Positions 1-5,188 of a stretch of DNA of 9,611 bases are shown here, piece after piece. The translations under genes and the position numbers were made by a program. Position 1 is the stretch's first letter, and every line of letters begins with the position of its first letter. Below the pieces are notes generated by a model. That model searched no databases. It was not told the DNA's origin and saw only the letters and a list, made by a program, of their open reading frames with translations. Source of the stretch: an uncultured Clostridium sp. (lineage in GTDB: Bacteria; Bacillota; Clostridia; TANB77; CAG-508); the NCBI GenBank assembly GCA_900556695.1, contig USQA01000033.1:1-9611 (forward strand), in the 5' to 3' direction.

Positions 1-57
1 TTTATAATAATATTCATCTTTTGTAACATTTTGTTTGTAAAATTCTAATATATTCAT
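1..57 (-). CDS. Start of an unidentified phage-like gene, cut by the window edge
   Basis: Nineteen codons are visible from an ATG at 57, starting MNILEFYKQN, and the frame is still open at position 1. AAAGG lies 7 bases before the ATG, an acceptable ribosome site. An extended -10 promoter lies just upstream at 82-90. The gene follows an ArpU-like regulator; in phages the gene after such a regulator is often the small terminase subunit or another early packaging gene, but that is inference from position only. The visible residues are too few to assign a family. Confidence 0.5.
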   Translation of the reverse strand, partial: MNILEFYKQNVTKDEYYYK

Positions 58-81
58 AATTAAACCTTTCATTTTTTGATA

Positions 82-90
82 ATTATATCA
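82..90 (-). promoter_or_regulatory. Extended -10 promoter
   Basis: Read on the minus strand this is TGA followed by TATAAT, a consensus -10 with the TGn extension. No good -35 lies 17 bases upstream (TATAAA there), as is common for extended -10 promoters. It sits between the ArpU-like gene and the next gene, so it could be the late promoter such regulators act on. That role is inferred. Confidence 0.55.
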
Positions 91-113
91 TAAAACCTTT
101 GTATTTTATATAA

Positions 114-554
114 TTATTTAATATTATTCATTTTTAACAAACCTTCTAGTGTTGCTAAAATTCCAATCTCAAAATAAATATCTTTCAAATAACTCCTTAC
201 TGTGCTTTTAGAAACATATAATTCATCTGCAATAATATCTTCAGGAATATTACCAAAAAACTTATATTCAACTATTTTTAGTTTAGTTTTATCACATTTT
301 CTAAAATCCTGAAGTACAGTATCAATTAATTCTTTCCACTTTTTATATTCATTTATTTTGCTATCTATACTAATATTTTTTATTACTTGTCCCTCAGTTG
401 CTCTACTAATTTTATTTTTACTTCTTATTGAAGAATTTATGTCTCTTCCTTCAGTAGTATCTTTTTCAAGCTCTAACTCATTTATTAATCTATCATATAT
501 GGGGTATTCATATAATTTCTTTCTAATAATCTTTTTTACCTTTTTAGTAACCAC
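114..554 (-). CDS. ArpU/RinA-like phage transcription regulator (146 aa)
   Basis: The product is a small basic protein with a C-terminal helix-turn-helix at about residues 104-132 (PEDIIADELYVSKSTVRSYL), resembling sigma-factor region 4 as in the ArpU/RinA group. Members of this group activate late-gene transcription in Gram-positive phages. The N-terminal half is lysine-rich and probably helical. The start is a GTG at 554, set by AGGAGG 6 bases upstream. It is a paralogue of the 138-residue product at 1468-1884: both share an N-terminal LY.Y...D.LI.E pattern, a central E.QVIK motif, a K.W...I..VL block and a Y.F segment before the HTH. A terminator-like hairpin lies between this gene and the upstream replication-initiator gene, so its expression may depend on read-through. 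The exact family is not certain. Confidence 0.7.
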   Translation of the reverse strand: MVTKKVKKIIRKKLYEYPIYDRLINELELEKDTTEGRDINSSIRSKNKISRATEGQVIKNISIDSKINEYKKWKELIDTVLQDFRKCDKTKLKIVEYKFFGNIPEDIIADELYVSKSTVRSYLKDIYFEIGILATLEGLLKMNNIK

Positions 555-571
555 TTTGTACCTCCTAAAAT

Positions 572-597
572 AAAAAAATCACAACTCTTTAGTTGTG
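572..597 (-). terminator. Terminator-like hairpin directly before a ribosome site
   Basis: On the minus strand a perfect 7-bp stem (CACAACT/AGTTGTG) with a 4-base AAAG loop begins right after the stop codon of the upstream gene. It is followed by A and then seven T. After ATTTT comes the AGGAGG of the next gene. It fits an intrinsic terminator or attenuator between two co-directional genes. Confidence 0.65.
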
Positions 598-1362
598 TTA
601 CATATCTAAATCCATTTCATCTTCTTCAGTATTTGCTGAAGTAAAATTATTATTTTCATATAAACTATCTAAAAATTCTTTAGGATATTCTCTTTGCTCA
701 TAATTATTAAGGCTTTTATTTTTAGTAATTTTTTTATCTTTTCTTGCTTCCAATTCTTCAACTCTTATAATTACCCATCTTTTTATTGTTGCATAATCGC
801 TTTCATACTCTACTCCCTTTGATTTCTTATATAAAGATAATTCTTCTATACATTTTTTAGTTTTATTTTCTCCGTATTCTTCTAGTAATTTTTTATATTC
901 ATAATCATAAAGAAATACATTTTCATTAAATTTTTCTTTGCTTACTGTGTGTGTATTTATATTATTATCTATTATATTATTATCTTTGACTTTTTCATCA
1001 ATACCCTCTTGATTTTTTAGTATATAGGGGTATTGATTATTTAGTCTATAGGGTACATCATTTGGAAATATTCTCCTACAAATTATCTCTTTTTTCTCGT
1101 TTCTCATTATATCTACAAAAACATAATTGTTTCTTCTTAAATCAGTTATCCATCTTGAAACTGTTACAGGATCTACTCCTAACTTTTCTCCTAAATACTT
1201 ATTGGAAGCATAACAATAGCCTTCTTTATTTGATAGTGCTGTTATAAGAGCATAAAGTAATTTTTCATTGGGTTTTAGTCGTTCATTAAATAGAACAGTA
1301 GCAGGTATTACTGCATAATATCCTATTCTTTGTATTTCTTCATCTTTCACAATGACTATCAC
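598..1362 (-). CDS. Phage/element replication-initiator-like winged-helix protein (254 aa)
   Basis: The N-terminal part follows the pattern of phage replication initiators of the HTH_36/replisome-organiser type: an opening VKDEEIQRIGYYAVIPA, then a winged helix at about residues 30-90 with a recognition helix near VDPVTVSRWITDL. Such proteins bind the phage or plasmid origin and recruit the replisome. The C-terminal part (about 140-225) is charged and helical and could hold a loader-interaction domain, but I see no clear DnaD signature. Starts at 1377 (TTG), 1362 (GTG) and 1350 (GTG) are possible. I chose GTG at 1362 because AGGA lies 7 bases upstream, while the TTG has no ribosome site. The 5' end overlaps the DUF3789-type gene by 23 bases in another frame, which suggests translational coupling. 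Confidence 0.7.
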   Translation of the reverse strand: MIVIVKDEEIQRIGYYAVIPATVLFNERLKPNEKLLYALITALSNKEGYCYASNKYLGEKLGVDPVTVSRWITDLRRNNYVFVDIMRNEKKEIICRRIFPNDVPYRLNNQYPYILKNQEGIDEKVKDNNIIDNNINTHTVSKEKFNENVFLYDYEYKKLLEEYGENKTKKCIEELSLYKKSKGVEYESDYATIKRWVIIRVEELEARKDKKITKNKSLNNYEQREYPKEFLDSLYENNNFTSANTEEDEMDLDM

Positions 1363-1450
1363 TTTCCTTTCCTGCAATTATACAAGCATATAATATCAAG
1401 CTTATATTTGCTCCTACTATTAGTCCTATAATTAATCCTATCCAAAACAT
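1340..1450 (-). CDS. DUF3789-like 36-residue membrane miniprotein
   Basis: This small ORF runs from ATG at 1450 to TGA at 1340. It begins MFWIGLIIGLIVGANI, forms one hydrophobic transmembrane helix to about residue 26, and ends in a short polar tail (AGKESDSHCER). GGAGG lies 8 bases before the ATG, a strong ribosome site. Size, glycine-spaced helix and small charged tail match the DUF3789 miniproteins found beside replication genes in Firmicutes phages and integrative elements; their function is unknown. It fills the gap between the regulator and initiator genes and its end overlaps the initiator start, so the two are probably co-translated. Confidence 0.7.
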   Translation of the reverse strand: MFWIGLIIGLIVGANISLILYACIIAGKESDSHCER

Positions 1451-1467
1451 TTTTATTACCTCCATAT

Positions 1468-1884
1468 TTAAACCAAATTTCTCATTTTCGCATTTTTATA
1501 AACGAACTTAATTAACTTGTCCTTTATTATTTTTTGTTTCTTAAAATCGAATTTAAGTGTTTCCTCAATCTCATCTTTAGATTGCTTTTTAAAATATTTT
1601 AGATTTATAAAATCATAATATTTCGGATATTTTTGTAGCAAAAAAGCAAGTACCTTTTTTATAAGTACTTGCCATCTCTTTAATTCTAGCATTTTTTTAT
1701 TTTCTATTATCTTAATAACTTGATTTTCTAAAGTATTATTGCATACTGTTATTCCTTTTCTCCATGCACTCCCACTTATATTAACACTATTTATCAAGCC
1801 ATCTTTTATCTCATCAATTAGTTTATCTATATTACTATAGTTATATAAATAATACTCTATTTTTTTGTAATCAGTTTTATTCAT
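1468..1884 (-). CDS. ArpU/RinA-like small phage regulator (138 aa)
   Basis: This small lysine-rich protein (pI clearly basic) belongs to a Firmicutes mobile-element family with an N-terminal IEYYLYNY..IDKLI segment, an SGSAWRKG turn and a central NQVIK motif. It ends in a sigma-region-4-like segment (about residues 92-130) whose HTH is more diverged than in its paralogue at 114-554. It probably binds DNA or RNA polymerase and regulates element genes; this is inferred from family likeness. Its ATG at 1884 lies inside the end of the upstream gene (8-base overlap), with GGAGG 11 bases before it, pointing to translational coupling. A perfect 8-bp hairpin followed by six T lies inside its coding sequence (1640-1672). 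Confidence 0.65.
   Translation of the reverse strand: MNKTDYKKIEYYLYNYSNIDKLIDEIKDGLINSVNISGSAWRKGITVCNNTLENQVIKIIENKKMLELKRWQVLIKKVLAFLLQKYPKYYDFINLKYFKKQSKDEIEETLKFDFKKQKIIKDKLIKFVYKNAKMRNLV
1640..1672 (-). terminator. Intragenic terminator-like hairpin
   Basis: GCAAGTAC at 1646-1653 and GTACTTGC at 1665-1672 form a perfect 8-bp stem with an 11-base loop. On the minus strand, the direction of transcription, it is followed by six T (1645 down to 1640). It lies inside the regulator gene, which gives it intrinsic-terminator form. The loop is longer than usual, so efficiency could be low and chance occurrence is possible. Confidence 0.4.
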
Positions 1885-2329
1885 ACTGCCCTATTCCTCC
1901 TTCTAGTAACTTTTCTAATTCAAGAAATAAGTAATCTTCATCTATCTCATACATATTATTTTCAATAAAATTCATTATTGTATCTTTTATGTAATTGTCA
2001 TTATATAGCTCAAAGTCATTTATATAGTCTCCTAATTCTTTCTTATTATATGCTAATATAGAATTGCATATAATATCAACTTTATCTTCAGCATTATAAA
2101 TTGCAATTTCTATTTCTTCTAGTACTTGTTCAAATAACTCTAGCATATTATTTAATTCTTCTACTTGTGTTATTCCATCTTGTGATATTCTAAGCCATTC
2201 CATAAAATAATAATCCTCAATAAATTCATCATATTTTTCATATATATTTTCTAATTTATATGATATTCTTTTTAATCTTGCGATTTTGTTTATTTCATTA
2301 ATTAATTTATCAATTTTCCCTTTATACAT
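1877..2329 (-). CDS. Acidic helical protein of unknown function (150 aa)
   Basis: I do not recognise a family. The product is strongly acidic, has no membrane segment, and is predicted helical throughout, with runs of leucine, isoleucine, glutamate and tyrosine. The N-terminal 30 residues are basic (YKGKIDKLINEINKIARLKR), followed by an acidic body (for example EQVLEEIEIAIYNAEDKVD). GGAGG lies 6 bases before the ATG at 2329. The gene heads the phage-like transcription unit and its end overlaps the next gene by 8 bases, so the two are probably translated together. A terminator-like hairpin with eight T ends exactly where the ribosome site begins. Composition would allow a role as a DNA-mimic or adaptor protein, but nothing in the sequence shows it. 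Confidence 0.6.
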   Translation of the reverse strand: MYKGKIDKLINEINKIARLKRISYKLENIYEKYDEFIEDYYFMEWLRISQDGITQVEELNNMLELFEQVLEEIEIAIYNAEDKVDIICNSILAYNKKELGDYINDFELYNDNYIKDTIMNFIENNMYEIDEDYLFLELEKLLEGGIGQYE

Positions 2330-2340
2330 ATAAAACCTCC

Positions 2341-2371
2341 AAAAAAAATAATCCCAAATGCCTTGAGATTA
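2341..2371 (-). terminator. Terminator-like hairpin abutting the ribosome site of the first phage-like gene
   Basis: On the minus strand TAATCTCAA pairs with TTGGGATTA (9 bp with one G-T wobble, 5-base loop GGCAT), followed by eight T. GGAGG begins at the next base. The wobble favours the minus-strand RNA. It fits an intrinsic terminator placed in the 5' leader, so that a terminated RNA would end just before the ribosome site. Confidence 0.65.
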
Positions 2372-2405
2372 CTTAGTATATTTTACTTCACTTTAATATT
2401 ATTTC

Positions 2406-2427
2406 TTTCCCTTTATTTTCCCTTTAT
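2406..2427. repeat. Perfect tandem duplication of an 11-bp unit
   Basis: TTTCCCTTTAT occurs twice back to back (2406-2416, 2417-2427), about 100 bases from the tRNA fragment. Short direct repeats beside an att core are commonly integrase arm-type or excisionase sites; this role is inferred. Confidence 0.55.
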
Positions 2428-2435
2428 GAAACAAA

Positions 2436-2463
2436 TTTTAATGATTTTTAACGGTTTTTAATG
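2436..2463. repeat. Three 8-bp repeats at exact 10-bp spacing
   Basis: TTTTAATG (2436), TTTTAACG (2446) and TTTTAATG (2456) recur once per helical turn, so all face the same side of the helix. This would suit cooperative protein binding or bent DNA. Their position between the 11-bp repeats and the att candidate suggests recombinase arm sites or an origin-like site; the sequence alone does not decide. Confidence 0.5.
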
Positions 2464-2491
2464 TACTTAAATGGATTACTTTAAAATTTAT

Positions 2492-2526
2492 AAAAATCCC
2501 TATTTTTCAACGAAAATGGGACTTTT
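2492..2526 (-). terminator. Terminator just downstream of the tRNA fragment
   Basis: On the minus strand TCCCATTTT pairs with AAAATAGGGA (one bulged A), followed by five T. It begins a few bases after the CCA end of the tRNA fragment, where a tRNA terminator normally lies. It may therefore be the native 3' flank of the tRNA-fMet gene. The plus strand also has a short T run (2523-2527), so weak action in both directions is possible. Confidence 0.55.
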
Positions 2527-2529
2527 TAG

Positions 2530-2575
2530 TGGTTGCGGGGGTAGGACTCGAACCTACGACCTTCGGGTTATGAGC
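2530..2575 (-). other. 3' fragment of an initiator tRNA-fMet gene; probable att site
   Basis: On the minus strand the fragment starts with GCTCATAACCC, which is the anticodon loop with CAU and the CCC strand of the initiator's GGG/CCC anticodon stem. It continues through the variable region (GAAGGTC) and a perfect T arm (GTAGG-TTCGAGT-CCTAC), then the acceptor strand CCCCGCA, A and CCA. Acceptor CCCCGCA fits the C1-A72 mismatch of bacterial initiator tRNAs (from family knowledge). The 5' half (acceptor 5' strand, D arm, 5' anticodon stem) is absent: the next sequence is the end of the CYTH gene. A 3' tRNA remnant of this size is the usual footprint of tyrosine-recombinase integration. Confidence 0.85.
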
Positions 2576-2585
2576 AAATAACTCT

Positions 2586-3185
2586 CTATCTCTTCCAATC
2601 TTTTAACACCTTATCTAGCTCTATCTCCGCTTTCTTAACAAAATAATTATCAGTATAAATAGGTATATCTAATTCATTAACTTTTCTAATCAATTTATCT
2701 ATCGTATTTAATTCTTCACTTTCCTCTGTTTCAACCTCTATTAATTTATCACCATTCTTTACATCCTTTATAGCCAACTCAAGTTGACCATTTTTATAAA
2801 CCACATCATCTTCTCTTATAGTCATAATTTCTTGGTAACCTATTGCTCTTAATAAATTCTTAACATCTTCTATATCTAGAACATCACAATTGATTGATTC
2901 TTGATTTAGTATACTTCCATTCTCATCAAAGTTTTTGATTTTAAATGTTATTTTCTTAATCATTTTTCCAAATGTTTTGTCTTCAATCTCTCTTACTAAT
3001 ATTGCTTTGGACAAAATTTCTCTTGTAGTCATTTTATCCAATTTCAAATTTTGAGGTATAAAATATGTATCATTCATAGAAAATTCATCACAAATCTTAA
3101 ATCCTTTTTCTTCTATTATTTTATAAAATTCATCCAATTTTTCTTTTATTTTTACAGTTATTTCATTGTTTTCTTTCAAACTCAT
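2586..3185 (-). CDS. CYTH-domain protein (class IV adenylate cyclase/thiamine-triphosphatase superfamily, 199 aa)
   Basis: The protein has the outline of a CYTH triphosphate-tunnel enzyme: an N-terminal strand with a degenerate ExExK (E8-I-T10-V-K12), alternating charged strands (KITFKIK, about 78-84), the helix DIEDVKNLLRAIGYQE (about 104-119), a late acidic strand (IEVETEE, about 149-155) and the C-terminal YFVKKAEIELDK. Members hydrolyse or cyclise triphosphates using divalent metal. The middle glutamate of ExExK is replaced by threonine, so activity or metal binding may be altered. AGGAGG lies 8 bases before the ATG at 3185. The gene follows the Nudix gene with a 59-base gap and probably shares its promoter. 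Its stop lies only 10 bases from the tRNA-fMet fragment. The exact substrate is unknown. Confidence 0.65.
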   Translation of the reverse strand: MSLKENNEITVKIKEKLDEFYKIIEEKGFKICDEFSMNDTYFIPQNLKLDKMTTREILSKAILVREIEDKTFGKMIKKITFKIKNFDENGSILNQESINCDVLDIEDVKNLLRAIGYQEIMTIREDDVVYKNGQLELAIKDVKNGDKLIEVETEESEELNTIDKLIRKVNELDIPIYTDNYFVKKAEIELDKVLKDWKR

Positions 3186-3206
3186 CTCATCTTCCTCCTA
3201 TTTTTT

Positions 3207-3235
3207 CTTGGCTATCACATCAAATATATGCCAAG
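3207..3235 (-). promoter_or_regulatory. Intergenic hairpin ahead of the CYTH gene ribosome site
   Basis: CTTGGC and GCCAAG form a perfect 6-bp stem with a 17-base loop between the Nudix and CYTH genes. On the minus strand it is followed by A-rich sequence and then AGGAGG, so it is not a terminator in that direction. It could be an mRNA processing or stability element, or chance. Confidence 0.25.
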
Positions 3236-3244
3236 AATTCGCCT

Positions 3245-3718
3245 TTATTTCAACTCATCATTTATTCTATGAATTGGAAATTTATTTTCTTTCAAAACCT
3301 CTTTTAACACTTTTGGCAACAACGTATACTCCTCTATTCTATCTAACTCTATCCATTCATATTGTAAATAATCTTTTCCTTCAATATTTTTCATAACATA
3401 ATCTATTTTTTTATCTTCCTCATTTATAAATTCTATTCCATATACAAACATTATCTCATGATATTTTGAACCCTTTATTTCAAAAAAGTTTTCAATTGTT
3501 GATATATATTCTGTTATTTTAATATCTTTTCCTAATTCTTCTTTAATTTCTCTTTTTATTGTATTTTCTGAACTCTCTCCTATTTCAACTCTTCCGCCAA
3601 TCAAAGCATAATAATCAGAATTAACATTTCTATGAAACAATACTTTTCCATTATGTATCATTACCCCTGCTGCTCTTACATTTAACTTATAATCATCAAC
3701 ATCAATTGTTATATCCAT
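3245..3718 (-). CDS. Nudix hydrolase (157 aa)
   Basis: A complete Nudix box lies at residues 42-64: G42-x5-E48-x7-R56-E57-I-x-E60-E61-x-G63. The conserved R56, E57, E60 and E61 that bind metal and drive hydrolysis of a nucleoside diphosphate linked to another moiety are all present. The N-terminal VRAAGVMIHNGKVLFHR and the ALIGGRVEIGE lead-in are typical. The frame is open further upstream, but I place the start at the ATG at 3718 because GAGGAG lies 8-9 bases before it, the Nudix fold begins about ten residues in, and the promoter at 3744-3772 would leave a leader of only about 20 bases. It is the first gene of a probable operon with the CYTH protein. Substrate cannot be told from sequence. 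Confidence 0.88.
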   Translation of the reverse strand: MDITIDVDDYKLNVRAAGVMIHNGKVLFHRNVNSDYYALIGGRVEIGESSENTIKREIKEELGKDIKITEYISTIENFFEIKGSKYHEIMFVYGIEFINEEDKKIDYVMKNIEGKDYLQYEWIELDRIEEYTLLPKVLKEVLKENKFPIHRINDELK

Positions 3719-3743
3719 ATAAACAACTCCTCTCATTTTTTTA

Positions 3744-3772
3744 ATTATACCATTATCTATATATAATTCCAA
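3744..3772 (-). promoter_or_regulatory. Promoter of the Nudix-CYTH operon
   Basis: On the minus strand TTGGAA (3772-3767) is followed after exactly 17 bases by TATAAT (3749-3744), with TG one base before the -10 (extended -10). This is a strong vegetative promoter. Transcription would start about 3736, some 18 bases before the Nudix ATG. Confidence 0.8.
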
Positions 3773-3855
3773 TATATCTATACCAAAACTCCTTCTCAAA
3801 TTCATATTATAGTCGCACAACCATGTTAAGCAAATAATTACCTTATCTAAACATA

Positions 3856-3890
3856 AAAAAGCACTTGCCAAAATCTAGCAAATACTTTTT
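3856..3890 (-). terminator. Intrinsic terminator of the Big2-protein gene
   Basis: On the minus strand AAAAAGTATTTGC pairs fully with GCAAGTGCTTTTT (13 bp, two G-T wobbles) around a 9-base loop; a sixth T follows. The wobbles become A-C mismatches in plus-strand RNA, so it acts leftwards. It lies about 60 bases downstream of the gene ending at 3949. Confidence 0.75.
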
Positions 3891-3948
3891 GTTATATGAT
3901 TTTATACTGCATAATATAACTATATTTTTCCTGTCTATATTTTTAACT

Positions 3949-4668
3949 TTACCTTGCGCACTTTTTACAAGGTGTTAATCCTCTAGCTTGAGCAGCACTC
4001 AAAGTTGATGCTGTTGAATTTTTTCCACCACAAGTTGGTGAATAATGATATCGTTTTCCTGTTGGAGTTACATATACACTTTGACCATAGCTTTTGTTTG
4101 AAGAAGCCTTTGAACTCGTACTTTTACTTTTGGCTTTACTTGTCGAACTTGTAGTTGAAGTTGTTTTTCTTTGTTTACTACTTGTAGTTGATGCTGCCGC
4201 TTGTGCTTGTACTTTAGCGGCTTCAGCTTCAGCTTTTGCTTTTTCTTCAGCTTCTTTTTGTGCTTGCTCTGCTGCTGCTTTTTCCCTTTCAATTCTATCA
4301 TTATCTGTTACTTTTACACTTACTTCATTGCTCTTTATTGTATCTCCAAATTGAGCATATATTACACACTCGCCTTCTCCTACTGGTATTATTTTGGCAT
4401 ATTTTTCATTATTTTTAGAATTAGTATTATATTTTTCAATTTTTGCTACAGATTCATTACTTGATTTAAATTCTATGCTATCAATATTATCATTTGTATT
4501 TTCTGGATTAATTATAACTTTTATATGTTTATTTTGTTTCATATCCAGTTCTACTGTCGTTTCTTCAAATTTTAATTCTTGTATTGGAATTATTTCTTTT
4601 TCTTCAACTGTTGCTTGATTTATTTCTGGAGTATTTTGTATATTTTGTCGAATTTTGTCTTGTAAAAT
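3949..4668 (-). pseudogene. Big2-domain secreted/membrane protein with a broken 5' end
   Basis: The frame is open from just after a TAG at 4669-4671 to the stop at 3949. In order it encodes a bacterial Ig-like Big2 domain (starting near IIPIQELKFEETT, with the characteristic SSNESVAKIE), a glutamate/alanine/lysine-rich helical linker, a serine/threonine/lysine-rich low-complexity stretch, and a C-terminal cysteine module. The module (VTPTGKRYHYSPTCGG, then LTPCKKC) is common at the end of Firmicutes surface proteins and probably binds metal. The first ATG (4542) lies inside the Big2 domain with no ribosome site. Above the TAG, in the same frame, is a hydrophobic segment (YVVLVGLIVYLFEKLIF) that looks like the lost membrane anchor, also without a proper start. 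I read this as a decayed gene. A 197-residue product from 4542 is possible but would have a truncated domain. Confidence 0.6.
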
Positions 4669-4742
4669 CTAAAAAATCAATTTTTCAAACAAATAAACTA
4701 TCAATCCTACCAATACAACATAGTGTATTTTACAAATTTATA

Positions 4743-4751
4743 TGATATAAT
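4743..4751 (+). promoter_or_regulatory. Extended -10 promoter of the GIY-YIG gene
   Basis: TGA followed by TATAAT, with no good -35 17 bases upstream (GTGTAT). Transcription would start about 4758, giving a leader of about 26 bases that carries the AGGAGA ribosome site. Confidence 0.65.
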
Positions 4752-4783
4752 AAAAACAACATACAAAATATAGGAGAATTAAA

Positions 4784-5086
4784 ATGTACTACACATATAT
4801 GTTAAGATGTTCAGATAACTCTATTTATACAGGAATGACAAACAACTTAGAAAACAGAATAAATGAACATTTATCCAAAAGTAAAAAAGGCGCAAAATAT
4901 ACCAAATCACACAATGCAATAAAATTAGAAGTGGCATGGAAAAGCAACAGCAAATCACTTGCCTGTAAACTAGAATATCAAATAAAAACTCTTACTAAGC
5001 AACAAAAAGAAAATTTGATAAATGGTGAAAAGTTAACAACTTATTTAAAAGGAAAAATAGATGGTAGAAGATACAGAAAAATATAA
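4784..5086 (+). CDS. GIY-YIG nuclease-domain protein, UPF0213 type (100 aa)
   Basis: This is a stand-alone GIY-YIG domain at the family's usual size of about 80-100 residues. Visible are the first strand (T4-Y5-M6 in place of GIY), Y15-T16-G17 in place of YIG, then N20-N21-L22, arginine R25, histidine H29 and the metal-binding glutamate E64 in CKLEYQIK. These positions match the residues needed for DNA cleavage in the superfamily, so activity is plausible. Proteins of this type (YhbQ/YazA-like) are thought to act in DNA repair or processing; the role here is not shown. The start is the ATG at 4784 with AGGAG 8-9 bases before it and its own promoter. It is the only plus-strand gene in this half of the window and sits head-to-head with the broken Big2 gene. 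Confidence 0.88.
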   Translation: MYYTYMLRCSDNSIYTGMTNNLENRINEHLSKSKKGAKYTKSHNAIKLEVAWKSNSKSLACKLEYQIKTLTKQQKENLINGEKLTTYLKGKIDGRRYRKI

Positions 5087-5140
5087 AATCTCTAAAAATT
5101 ATTTAAATCATTAAAAAAATCAAATTTCAATCCTCTATAT

Positions 5141-5185
5141 AAAAAAAGATAACTTACTTAAAAATAAGTAAGCTATCTCTTTTTT
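5141..5185. terminator. Bidirectional terminator between convergent genes
   Basis: CTTACTTA and TAAGTAAG form a perfect 8-bp stem with an AAAA loop, extended by AGATA/TATCT after one mismatch and by A/T tracts at the base. There are T runs on both strands (5180-5185 on plus, 5147-5141 on minus). It ends the GIY-YIG gene and the opposing gene at 5189. Confidence 0.85.
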
Positions 5186-5188
5186 GTA

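Noticed and set aside
1363..1377. TTG start at 1377 for the replication initiator
   Set aside because: There is no ribosome site before it, whereas GTG at 1362 has AGGA at the right distance and the family-like sequence begins there.
2406..2463. CRISPR array
   Set aside because: The repeats are 8-11 bp, adjacent or 10 bp apart, with no spacers and no cas genes in the window.
2330..2530. A recombinase or other small gene in the strip between the att site and the first phage-like gene
   Set aside because: No open frame of useful length with a ribosome site is present on either strand. The strip holds only repeats and hairpins.
2530..2610. A complete tRNA gene on the minus strand
   Set aside because: Only the 3' half is present. 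The sequence at 2576-2610 has no D arm and no strand to pair with the acceptor or the 3' anticodon stem; it is the end of the CYTH coding region.
3719..3871. N-terminal extension of the Nudix protein to 208 residues
   Set aside because: The extension overlaps the promoter and the upstream terminator hairpin, has no ribosome site and is not domain-like. The ATG at 3718 has a proper ribosome site.
4068..4464. Several further open frames on both strands across the Big2 gene
   Set aside because: They are shadows of the alanine/lysine/serine-rich low-complexity coding sequence. They have no ribosome sites and repetitive, implausible products.
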